A model generated the notes under the pieces. That model searched no databases, was not told the origin of the DNA, and saw nothing but the letters and a program-made list of their open reading frames with translations. Positions 26,964 to 34,979 of a stretch of DNA of 64,000 nt are shown in pieces; the stretch's first letter is position 1; each line of letters opens with the position of its first letter. The stretch covers positions 165,880-229,879 of the forward strand of contig WGLU01000003.1 in the NCBI GenBank assembly GCA_016125375.1. The letters run 5' to 3'. Both the position numbers and the translations under genes were made by a program. Origin of the DNA: Pseudomonadota bacterium (GTDB taxonomy: Bacteria; Pseudomonadota; Alphaproteobacteria; UBA1280; RI-95).

Positions 26964-27677
26964 ATGGCCGAAGAAGAACAACCCATACAAGGCGGCGCTC
27001 CCAGCAGCGCATGGATGCTTACATTTGCAGACCTTATCAGTCTGCTTATCACCTTTTTTGTGATGCTCTATGCCATGAAAAGTGTGGATAGCGACCGCTG
27101 GGAAGACATTAAGGGCGCGCTGTCCGGTGCGTTGAACTTTACCGACAATCTTCTGCGCTTTGACCAGAAGACCGAAGACAAGTCAGTTGATGAGCTGGTT
27201 CTGAAAGAGGCCGATAACCTCGACTACCTGCAAACGCTGCTGCAAACCCAGTTTGCTTATGACCCCGTCCTGAAAACAGCCGAGATGGTGCGTAATCCTA
27301 CGCTGGAAACTCTTACGCTCGTGATGCCGAACCACCTGCTTTTCTCCTCCGGCGCGGCGGATATTCTGCCGCAGGGGAAAACGGCTCTGCTGAAAATGGG
27401 GGAGGTGCTGCGTAATCTGGACAACCAGATCGAGGTAGCCGGCCATACCGACCCCGTGCCTGTCGCCTCCGCTTCTTATCCGACCAATTGGGAGCTGTCG
27501 ATTATGCGTGCGCTGAATGTGACGCAGATTCTCCATGAGGCGGGCGTGACCGAACATATTGTTTCGCGTGGATATGGCGAGAGCCGTTACAACGATGTAG
27601 ACCCCAACCTGCCGCAGGCAGAACGTCTGCAAAAGGCTCGCCGTGTCGAAATCATCCTCAAGTTCAAGTCGGAATAA
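26964..27677 (+). CDS. motB: Flagellar stator protein MotB
   Basis: 237 residues. The single membrane segment carries the ion-binding Asp23 in MLTFADLISLLITFF. The C-terminal OmpA-like peptidoglycan-binding domain shows VAGHTDPVPV, LSIMRALNVTQIL and GYGESR. An open frame extends to a TTG at 26931; I prefer the ATG at 26964, though its ribosome site is weak. It should pair with MotA at 7785-8549. Confidence 0.9.
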   Translation: MAEEEQPIQGGAPSSAWMLTFADLISLLITFFVMLYAMKSVDSDRWEDIKGALSGALNFTDNLLRFDQKTEDKSVDELVLKEADNLDYLQTLLQTQFAYDPVLKTAEMVRNPTLETLTLVMPNHLLFSSGAADILPQGKTALLKMGEVLRNLDNQIEVAGHTDPVPVASASYPTNWELSIMRALNVTQILHEAGVTEHIVSRGYGESRYNDVDPNLPQAERLQKARRVEIILKFKSE

Positions 27678-27681
27678 TCCC

Positions 27682-30624
27682 ATGCGACGCCTTGCTGGTA
27701 AACTCTGGATGGCGAGCCTGCTGTTGGCAGCACCGCAAGCCTACGCGCTTGATGTGATGCTCAAAGAAGCCGGAGACGCCGTTGTGCTGGAAGTGCCGTC
27801 CGAAGGCAAGGGGCTAGCAATTTTTCGCCGTTTTGACGACCTATGGCTGGTTAGCAGCACTGCCGGTGATCCCATTCGCCTGCTGGCAGACGAGGCCCTG
27901 AGCAAAAAAGCGGGCCTGCGCAAGACAGAAGCACTGCAAGTAACGGGCGGTAGCGGCCTGCGTCTGAGCTTTGGCAAGCTGACAGGTGCTGCCCTCGCTA
28001 CAGATGGTAAAACATACACTGTCGGTCTGGGACAACCGGACGCAGGCGCTGCAGACACGTTGGCACTGGGTGATGCACAGGGCGGCGCACTGGCAAATTC
28101 TGCCGGTGTCGAAAGCTTTGTCCGTGCCACCAGTATGGAAACCCGGGAGTCCTACGCCACCGTAACCGTCAAAACGCCGGAATCCACCCGTGCCGAACGC
28201 GTTGTCGGGGGAGTTCTGGCGTTGCCCACATTGCTGGGCGGTGCCTTTGTTTCTGCCGAGGGGGTGCCACTGGGTGGCGAGAAAACCGCGACAGGTGTTA
28301 CGCTTAAGCCCATGCAGGATGCCTCCTCGGTAGCAACCGCCCGCGCCAACCGCCGCCAGGTGGATGCCAATTTTGTGAATACACTGCTGAACGAAATGAG
28401 TCCGCAGCCCGAACATCAGCAGCAACATACCGCTGCGGCAACACCGGCGCAAAAACGCCAGCCCAGTGAGCCCACTTTTCAGGCGCGTCCGGTTACAGGC
28501 AAGTTTGCCAATGCCTATGACAGTCTGAACCAGGCACTGCAGGCGATTGAACGCATTGATGGCAAAGCGGCTGCGCTCAAACCCGGTCCACGCGTCTCTG
28601 ACCAGACCGTTCCGAATGTGGCGGAAAAACTTCCTACGTTACACGGACTTGGCACTGTCCCTATCGAGTCCGGTGATGTCACGGATCTTTCCGGCATCAA
28701 ACCCGGGGAGGAAAGTGCCCGTCTGACCATGCCCCATAGCGGGCATGAACCGGCAGAGCATGGCGCACAGGACAGTTCTACCACTGAGCCCGCTGTCCAC
28801 CCAACGGCTACTGCTGCGGCACAACCTGTCACCTATGATGGGCCGGTGGCCTTGGCTGAGAACACGTTTTTGCCTAATTTTGGTGACCGCGGCTTCAAGG
28901 AGTACTATCAGCTCGAGCAGCGTTTCCGTAAGCGGATTATGGACGAAGCCAATGCGGACGAGCAGCTGAAGGCTCGTACCCGTTTGGCCAAGTTGATGTT
29001 CTATAACAACCGCTTCTACGAAACGCTGGGTATGCTCAAAACCATGCCGCAGGACCCCAAACTCAAACTGCCGCGTGATCGTGATGCCCGTCTGCTTTAC
29101 GGTGCCACGCTTGTGCGATTGGGCCGTCCGGCCGACGCGCTGGAGGTTTTTGCAACCGATGACGCCCCCAGCAATGACCGTCTGGTATGGGAAGGCGCAG
29201 CTTACAGCGGGGTAGGAGACTACGAGAAAGCTGCCGGTATTTTTGACGAGCACATCGACTATACCAAGCAATACCCCAAACATATTCAGCAGCATCTGCG
29301 TTACGACTATGCAGTTGCGCTATTCAATCTCCAGCGCTATGGCAAAATGAGCGACCAGATAGACGCTCTGGCAGCCCTTGGCGGCAACGACGATGTGCTG
29401 GCCTATGCCCAGCTCCTGCTGGCCCGTACCTATGTGTTGCGCAATCAGGATGTGATTGCCGAGCAGATTCTGGTCAATCTGGCCAACCACAATAACCAGA
29501 TCGTTGCCAACCACGCACTGCTGGAATACATCAACCTGTTGCTCAAACGGGGGGACATCAGCCCCGAGCAGGCCATCATGCACTACGAGAATCTGCGCTA
29601 CATCTGGCGTGGGGATGATGTGGAAAAAGAAAGCCTGTTCCGTCTTGGTCAGCTGTATCTGGATGAAGAACGCCCTCGTGAAGGGCTGGAAACACTGAAG
29701 TACCTGACGGTGGTGTTTCCGGGTGAGCCACGTTCGGAAGAGGCGACCAAAATCATGGTGGATGCCTTTACAGATTTGTACCTGAAAGGCATTGCGGATA
29801 AGGTCCTGCCACCGCTGGATATCTTGGGCGTGTATTACGACTTCCGCGAGCTGACGCCGCCGGGTGATAAGGGTGATGGAGTCGTTGCCAATATTGTCGA
29901 CCGTCTGGCCCGCATTGAGTTGTACGAACGGGCTATCGAGCTGCTGGAAGGCCAGTTGAAGTACCGTATCAAAGACCCTGTGGCCAAGGCACGGGCAGGC
30001 GCTATGCTGGCGAATCTGTACTTCCTCCATTACGATGCGGATGCAGGCCTTAAGGCGTTGGAGCGTACCGAGGCGTCCGACCTGCCGGAAGACATTGCCA
30101 ACCGGCGTGTTGAGGTGAAGGCTAAACTCCTGAGTCTGGCAGGCGACCATGCAGGGGCTTTGGAACTTGCCAAAACACTGCCCGCCAGTAAGGACATGGA
30201 TTATCTGCGCGCGGAGCTGGCTTTCCGTATTCCGGATTATCCGTCAGTTGTAACCTTTACCAAACCTCACCTGATGGATAAGCGACTGGCCTGGTGGCAA
30301 CATGAGGATGCGATGGCTTTCGAGCGGCTGGCACTTGCCCTGAGTGTTGAAGGTGATGCGACGGATCTGGAAGATTTGCAGGAGCGCTACGCTGATAATA
30401 TTGCCGAGCTGGATATGGTTAACGAGGTGAACTTCCTCACACAGAATGCAGGCTCCGTTAAAATGCCGGTACCGATTAAGGGCGAGCTGTCGGGCCGTCA
30501 CAAAATCTGGAACAGCCTGTACAGCCAGGTGGCCAAATACAACCAGTTTGCCGAGAAGTATCAGGAGGTCCTCCGTGCCCGTGCGCAGGATAAGATGCTC
30601 CCTGACCCGACAATGCAGAGATAA
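27682..30624 (+). CDS. Large secreted TPR-like protein, motB-linked
   Basis: 980 residues. A signal peptide (MRRLAGKLW to about PQAYA) is followed by a beta-rich N-terminal part (about 25-200), a low-complexity His/Gln/Pro linker (about 230-390), and from about 395 to the end helical repeats of TPR type (DARLLYGATLVRLGRPADALE, ESLFRLGQLYLDEERPREGL). It starts 4 nt after motB and ends at a bidirectional terminator, so it belongs to the chemotaxis/motor operon. Not a named protein to me; probably a periplasmic scaffold of the motor (inference). Confidence 0.75.
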   Translation: MRRLAGKLWMASLLLAAPQAYALDVMLKEAGDAVVLEVPSEGKGLAIFRRFDDLWLVSSTAGDPIRLLADEALSKKAGLRKTEALQVTGGSGLRLSFGKLTGAALATDGKTYTVGLGQPDAGAADTLALGDAQGGALANSAGVESFVRATSMETRESYATVTVKTPESTRAERVVGGVLALPTLLGGAFVSAEGVPLGGEKTATGVTLKPMQDASSVATARANRRQVDANFVNTLLNEMSPQPEHQQQHTAAATPAQKRQPSEPTFQARPVTGKFANAYDSLNQALQAIERIDGKAAALKPGPRVSDQTVPNVAEKLPTLHGLGTVPIESGDVTDLSGIKPGEESARLTMPHSGHEPAEHGAQDSSTTEPAVHPTATAAAQPVTYDGPVALAENTFLPNFGDRGFKEYYQLEQRFRKRIMDEANADEQLKARTRLAKLMFYNNRFYETLGMLKTMPQDPKLKLPRDRDARLLYGATLVRLGRPADALEVFATDDAPSNDRLVWEGAAYSGVGDYEKAAGIFDEHIDYTKQYPKHIQQHLRYDYAVALFNLQRYGKMSDQIDALAALGGNDDVLAYAQLLLARTYVLRNQDVIAEQILVNLANHNNQIVANHALLEYINLLLKRGDISPEQAIMHYENLRYIWRGDDVEKESLFRLGQLYLDEERPREGLETLKYLTVVFPGEPRSEEATKIMVDAFTDLYLKGIADKVLPPLDILGVYYDFRELTPPGDKGDGVVANIVDRLARIELYERAIELLEGQLKYRIKDPVAKARAGAMLANLYFLHYDADAGLKALERTEASDLPEDIANRRVEVKAKLLSLAGDHAGALELAKTLPASKDMDYLRAELAFRIPDYPSVVTFTKPHLMDKRLAWWQHEDAMAFERLALALSVEGDATDLEDLQERYADNIAELDMVNEVNFLTQNAGSVKMPVPIKGELSGRHKIWNSLYSQVAKYNQFAEKYQEVLRARAQDKMLPDPTMQR

Positions 30625-30650
30625 AAAACCCGCCGTATGGCGGGTTTTTT
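30623..30650. terminator. Bidirectional terminator between TPR gene and fliP
   Basis: AAAAACCCGCC, loop GTAT, GGCGGGTTTTTT. The A and T tracts on both sides serve both convergent genes; fliP stops 3 nt beyond. Confidence 0.9.
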
Positions 30651-30652
30651 GC

Positions 30653-31408
30653 TCAGGTCGGTACGTTGAAGGACTCTACCAGAGACCCTGACAGCAAGTG
30701 CCAGCCATCCACCAGCACAAAGAAGATGATCTTGAACGGCAGCGAAATAATCACTGGCGGCAGCATCATCATACCCATCGACATCAGGATAGAGGCAATG
30801 GCGAGGTCGATGACCACAAACGGCAGGAAAATCAGGAAGCCAATTTCGAAAGCGCGTTTGATTTCGCTGATCATAAAAGCGGGAATGAGGGCACGCAGGG
30901 GCACATCAGCCTCGTTTTCGTAGGTTTTTGGCGCGTCGGGCAGCATGTTGACGAACAGGCCGAGGTCCTTCTGGTCCACGTGGCGAATCATAAAGGTATG
31001 GAATGGTTTTATGGACGCCTTGATGGCGGCCTCCTCGGAAATTTCCTCATTCAGATAGGGAGCAACGCCACTTTTGTAGGCTTCTTCAAGTGTCGGACTC
31101 ATGACGAAAAGGGTCAGGAACAGCGACAGGCTGATGATGACCGTATTCGGCGGTGTGTTCTGCAAACCCATCGCTGTCCGCAGGAACGAGAAAACAATCA
31201 CGATGCGGGTGAACGATGTCACCATCATCAGAATGGATGGCGCGAGGGAGAGCACCGTCAGCACAATGAACATCTGGAAAATACGGCGTGACGATAACAG
31301 GTCGTCATTCAGGTTGATGTTCACATCGGGTACCTGCGCGTGGGCGGCCAGCGGCACCAGCAGCACCAGCAACAGAACGGGCAGCAGGCGGGCGAGCAGC
31401 TTAAGCAT
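30653..31408 (-). CDS. fliP: Flagellar export gate protein FliP
   Basis: 251 residues from MLKLLARLLPV: signal sequence, then the conserved membrane core (MMVTSFTRIVIVFSFLRTA, PPNTVIISLSLFLTLFVM, LIPAFMISEIKRAFEIGF). The longer frame up to 31465 would start inside fliO; the ATG at 31408 overlaps the fliO end by 8 nt and gives a proper signal peptide. Confidence 0.95.
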   Translation of the reverse strand: MLKLLARLLPVLLLVLLVPLAAHAQVPDVNINLNDDLLSSRRIFQMFIVLTVLSLAPSILMMVTSFTRIVIVFSFLRTAMGLQNTPPNTVIISLSLFLTLFVMSPTLEEAYKSGVAPYLNEEISEEAAIKASIKPFHTFMIRHVDQKDLGLFVNMLPDAPKTYENEADVPLRALIPAFMISEIKRAFEIGFLIFLPFVVIDLAIASILMSMGMMMLPPVIISLPFKIIFFVLVDGWHLLSGSLVESFNVPT

Positions 31409-31688
31409 CGGGTTTTGTATCCTTGTTTTTCGTCGTCTGGAGCAGCAGGGTGCTCTGCGGGGCAATTAAAACCGTATGCAGGTTTTGCCCATCGGCAATT
31501 TTTACCACTTTGTGGCGGGCATCCACCCACAGGGTTTCGTGCAGGCTCAGGCTGCGATTGCCTTTGCTGCCAACGGCCAGTTGCCCGCGCCGGCCATATT
31601 TTGCTGCCAGCACGGTGAACAATCCCAACAGGCAGGCTGTGGTCAGGCAGGCTGCAACCCAGCGCAGCATATTCACATCCGCAAACAC
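31401..31688 (-). CDS. fliO: Flagellar protein FliO
   Basis: 95-residue FliO-type protein: one membrane segment near residues 8-30 and a C-terminal SH3-like cytoplasmic domain (SLHETLWVDARHKVVKI). FliO assists FliP assembly, and the gene lies directly before fliP. GTG start one base after the preceding stop, with GGGGG 8 nt upstream. Confidence 0.82.
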   Translation of the reverse strand: MFADVNMLRWVAACLTTACLLGLFTVLAAKYGRRGQLAVGSKGNRSLSLHETLWVDARHKVVKIADGQNLHTVLIAPQSTLLLQTTKNKDTKPDA

Positions 31689-31689
31689 G

Positions 31690-32007
31690 CTATTTGCCCC
31701 CGTAAGAGTTCTGCGCCTTGATGCGCTGGCTGAGGGTGTTCATCTGGGTGCGCAGGCTTTCCTGCCGTTTATTCATGCTCTCGGTCATGGTGGTAATATC
31801 GGCCATCAGCGCAATCACATCATCCTTGTGGCTGTGCCACAGGGCGGGGTCCATCGCCTCAAGGGTCTTCATCAGCGTGCCCAGTTTTTTGGTGAGGCTG
31901 TCCATCCGCAATGCCGACTCAAGCTCCTCGCTGGCTGAAGCTGCGGAAAGCTGCCGCACCGTCTGGCGGGCTTCGGTCAGGGTCTGTTTAAACGTTTCTG
32001 CCGACAT
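31690..32007 (-). CDS. Small coiled-coil protein between fhlB and fliO
   Basis: 105 residues, almost all helical with heptad-like patterns (LTEARQTVRQLSAA, MTESMNKRQESLRTQMNTLSQR). Size, helicity and place suggest a FliT/FlgN-type chaperone or FliJ-like factor, but no signature proves it. It is tightly packed between fhlB and fliO (1 and 6 nt gaps). Confidence 0.7.
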   Translation of the reverse strand: MSAETFKQTLTEARQTVRQLSAASASEELESALRMDSLTKKLGTLMKTLEAMDPALWHSHKDDVIALMADITTMTESMNKRQESLRTQMNTLSQRIKAQNSYGGK

Positions 32008-32013
32008 GGCACC

Positions 32014-32307
32014 TTAAGCCTTTTTGCTTTTGTTTACCTTGTAAATATACGAGAAAATCTCCGCAACCACACTATAAACCTCCAGCGGAATCTCCTGCTC
32101 CACCTCGACCTTTTCCAGCACTTCTACAAGGTCGGCATCCTCGTGGATGTGAATCCCGTGCTCTTGTGCAACCTCGATAATCTTCTCCGCCAGGAAGCCG
32201 GCACCCTTTGCAGCGACCTGCGGTGCGGCATCTTTTTCGCGGTCGTATTTAAGGGCGACAGCTTTTTTCTTTTGCTTTTCAGCATCTTTATCGGAGTTGG
32301 CAACCAT
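32014..32307 (-). CDS. fhlB: FlhB C-terminal-domain homologue (FhlB)
   Basis: 97 residues: only the cytoplasmic FlhB/YscU-type domain (AVALKYDREKDAAPQVAAKG, IIEVAQEHGIHIHED, EIPLEVYSVVAEIFSYIY). It begins just after where NPTH self-cleavage would occur in FlhB, so it resembles a free FlhB-CC. Start at 32307 has AAGGA 7 nt upstream; an upstream extension is possible. First gene of the fliP operon, driven by a sigma-54 promoter. Confidence 0.88.
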   Translation of the reverse strand: MVANSDKDAEKQKKKAVALKYDREKDAAPQVAAKGAGFLAEKIIEVAQEHGIHIHEDADLVEVLEKVEVEQEIPLEVYSVVAEIFSYIYKVNKSKKA

Positions 32308-32334
32308 TTTGCATTCCTTCTTGGCGGTACCAGC

Positions 32335-32350
32335 TGGCACGCGCCTTGCG
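32335..32350 (+). promoter_or_regulatory. Sigma-54 promoter of fliK-flgD-flgE
   Basis: TGGCACGCGCCTTGCG fits the consensus TGGCACG-N4-TTGCA in every element except the last base. It predicts a leader of about 30 nt before fliK. Confidence 0.8.
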
Positions 32351-32355
32351 TGCCG
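32340..32355 (-). promoter_or_regulatory. Sigma-54 promoter of fhlB-fliO-fliP, overlapping the fliK promoter
   Basis: Minus-strand CGGCACGCAAGGCGCG has a perfect GGCACG -24 element and GC at the -12 position (GG-N10-GC). It shares 11 bp with the opposite-strand fliK promoter. It predicts a leader of about 20-25 nt before fhlB. Confidence 0.6.
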
Positions 32356-32391
32356 TAAGTCGCACGATTTCAGTTTAACAGAGGGCAGACC

Positions 32392-34146
32392 ATGACCATA
32401 ACGGCAATTTCACCCCAGGCATCCCCCGCAGGTATTTTCCCCAATCTTGGTGCGCAGTCGGCACCGAACGGTTTGTTCGGCTCTTTTTTCGGGGATTTTT
32501 TGAGCACGCTGACACAGGCCGCAGGTCTGGATGTTGCGCCTGCGGATATTGGTACAAACAGGGATCCGCTGTTTGCATTGCTGGGACTGGACGAAGGGCA
32601 GACACTGGCCGATTTGCCGCCTGAGCTGCTGGACGAGAATGGCCAGCCCGACCTCAACGCCATTGCCGACAAACTTTTTGGTGAAGACCGCCCCGAAGGG
32701 GACGTGCAGTCCATCACTCTGACGATTATCCAGGTCGTGACCGTTGTTTATACGGAAGTGAACAACTTGCAGAATGCCGGTATCTCGCCGGAAAATCTTG
32801 GCGATGCCGATGCACTGGCCGCCGCTTACATGAAGCAGGGTTATTCTGCCGACGAGGCGCAGGCCAAGGCCGACAGTGTTGTCAATATCATGAAGCTGCT
32901 GGATGCCCAGATTAAACGCCTGAAAGAAATGATGGCCTCCCTGAACAATGGCGCCCTTACAGCCGGTTATGTAACTGCTGCTGCGGCCGATACAGGGGCA
33001 AACCCATTCGGTTTTGGCAATGCTCAGGTGTCTTACGCGGCTTTCCGCTCTGTCAGCGTGACAACCACCAGCTATACCGACCTGACCGCGCGCATCTTGC
33101 GCGGGGCACCACTGACAACTGATGTGCAACCGGCAGATGACGCCGTTAAGGCAACTGCCGAGGCGGGCGAAAATCTGGATCTGTTGCTGCCAGCTGCAAC
33201 GGATGAGGCACCGCTGGATGATGCGCAGCTTGCCCAGCTGGTCGAAAGCGCCGAGAAAATTGTCAAGGCAGCCGCGCAGGCCGAAAAGCCGATTGTGCCG
33301 CAACAGGCTGTCGCCGCCGCACTGGCACCCAAGGATAAGCCAGTTGTTGCAAATGCAGCCCCTACCGAGCAAACAAAAGCGCTGGTAGATGAGGCACTGG
33401 CGGTTAAAGACCGCGTGGCCGATGCAGATATTGCCCAGCCGAATTACCGCAAGCACGAGGCTGCCCCGCAACAGCAGCAGGCAGATGATGTCACCTGGAA
33501 TATCAAGCCGGAAGCACAACAGCATAAACCGCAGTCTCTGGACGCGCAAACCACTCCGGTGGACAGCGACGCCGCGACGCCTGTTTATAAGGTGGAGACT
33601 TCTCCCACCGGAGGCATGCAACTGGTGAATGCCGTCACCGGCGAGGTGGTTAGTACCGACCACGCCGCCCCCCAGCATGATGCGCCCCGCGCCGCCGCGT
33701 ACGACAACCGTATGGCAGAACTGGTGGCACAGGCGCGTGTTATCCAGCAGGTGCGTGTACACGTGCGTACTGTTGCCAACCATGGCGGCGGCCGTATCGA
33801 TGTAGCTATCAATCCGCCGGAACTTGGCCGTGTGGAAGTGAACCTGCGCATCAAGGAAGGCAAAGTTTCTGGAACAATTACTGTGCAACGTCCCGAGGTG
33901 ATGGACCATTTGGCACGAGAATTGAAAGTACTTGAGCAAGGACTGGCCGATGCAGGTCTGAGCCTCAGCGGAGAAGGGTTAACCTTCCAGTTGCAGGAGC
34001 AGGGTGCGCAAGGCCAGCAGCACGGCGGCGGTAACCGTCAGGCTGCTACCGGTGGAGAGCTTTCGGGCGACGCAGGTGGCAACGGTCGACAAACCGATGA
34101 GGTGATGTGGCTGAACCCTGACCGACTGGTCGACGTGAACGTCTAA
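32392..34146 (+). CDS. fliK: Flagellar hook-length control protein FliK
   Basis: 584 residues. A long, variable Ala/Gln-rich N-terminal ruler region is followed by the conserved Flg_hook domain at about 455-545 (GGGRIDVAINPPELGRVEV, LRIKEGKVSGTITV, RELKVLEQGLADAGLSL). N-terminal residues about 20-110 (FGDFLSTLTQAAGL, LADLPPELLD) are less typical. GAGGG lies before ATG; first gene of the hook operon. Confidence 0.9.
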   Translation: MTITAISPQASPAGIFPNLGAQSAPNGLFGSFFGDFLSTLTQAAGLDVAPADIGTNRDPLFALLGLDEGQTLADLPPELLDENGQPDLNAIADKLFGEDRPEGDVQSITLTIIQVVTVVYTEVNNLQNAGISPENLGDADALAAAYMKQGYSADEAQAKADSVVNIMKLLDAQIKRLKEMMASLNNGALTAGYVTAAAADTGANPFGFGNAQVSYAAFRSVSVTTTSYTDLTARILRGAPLTTDVQPADDAVKATAEAGENLDLLLPAATDEAPLDDAQLAQLVESAEKIVKAAAQAEKPIVPQQAVAAALAPKDKPVVANAAPTEQTKALVDEALAVKDRVADADIAQPNYRKHEAAPQQQQADDVTWNIKPEAQQHKPQSLDAQTTPVDSDAATPVYKVETSPTGGMQLVNAVTGEVVSTDHAAPQHDAPRAAAYDNRMAELVAQARVIQQVRVHVRTVANHGGGRIDVAINPPELGRVEVNLRIKEGKVSGTITVQRPEVMDHLARELKVLEQGLADAGLSLSGEGLTFQLQEQGAQGQQHGGGNRQAATGGELSGDAGGNGRQTDEVMWLNPDRLVDVNV

Positions 34147-34164
34147 AGGTGAAGGATTAAAGAG

Positions 34165-34947
34165 ATGACTGACAGCGTTAGCACACAAGGTGTAGGCGGT
34201 TCGGCCACGATTACGGCCTCGCAAAAGGCGTCGGATGATGCATCTGTGAACTTTGACACCTTCATCAAACTGATGGTGGCCCAGTTGCAGAACCAGGACC
34301 CGCTGAACCCGCTCGACGGTACTCAGTTTACCGAACAGATTGCGACGTTCTCCAGTCTGGAGCAGCAGATTGCAACCAACAGTCACCTGGAAAAAATTGC
34401 CCAGCAGAACAGCTACGGTGCGCAATCGGTTGCACTGGGCATGATGGGTAAAGAAGTTCTGGCCCCGGGTGAGAGTGCTGAACTGGTAGATGGCAAGATG
34501 GACTTTGCCTACAACCTGGAAGAAAGCGCTGTGGGTGCCACATTGGAGATTCTGAATAAAGACGGCGAGGTTGTTAAAACCTTCGAGCCTATCCGCACCG
34601 CCGGTGTCCATGCCCAGAAATGGGATGGTAAAACCGACGACGGTACGCAGGCACCGGACGGTACATATGCCATTCGATTCAAGGCATATGGCACTGACGG
34701 CGAGGTCATCCTGTCGCAAGTTTACGCATACGGCAAAGTCATCAGCGTGGAATCGATGGGCGATGCCGACTCAACAAGCTTACTGCTCGCTGATGGCCGT
34801 GTTGTCGGCTTTAACGAAATCGGCGCAGTTCGGGAACCCGTGGTTGCACAGGCTCCTTCTACAGGTGACGACGGTACAGATGATACCTCCGGCACCAACA
34901 CAGGCGGCGACGATAGCGCCGTCGATGAAGAAGACCAAGCGGTGTAA
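34165..34947 (+). CDS. flgD: Flagellar hook-capping protein FlgD
   Basis: 260 residues. N-terminal FlgD motif (FDTFIKLMVAQLQNQDPLNP, TEQIATFSSLEQQ) near residue 30; C-terminal beta domains (GDGEV-type segments, VHAQKWDGKTDDG, GTYAIRFKA). The last 45 residues are a Thr/Gly/Asp-rich acidic tail. Between fliK and flgE in one operon. Confidence 0.95.
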   Translation: MTDSVSTQGVGGSATITASQKASDDASVNFDTFIKLMVAQLQNQDPLNPLDGTQFTEQIATFSSLEQQIATNSHLEKIAQQNSYGAQSVALGMMGKEVLAPGESAELVDGKMDFAYNLEESAVGATLEILNKDGEVVKTFEPIRTAGVHAQKWDGKTDDGTQAPDGTYAIRFKAYGTDGEVILSQVYAYGKVISVESMGDADSTSLLLADGRVVGFNEIGAVREPVVAQAPSTGDDGTDDTSGTNTGGDDSAVDEEDQAV

Positions 34948-34979
34948 CAACGGTTAACTAGGAGAAAAGGAGAAGGCAA

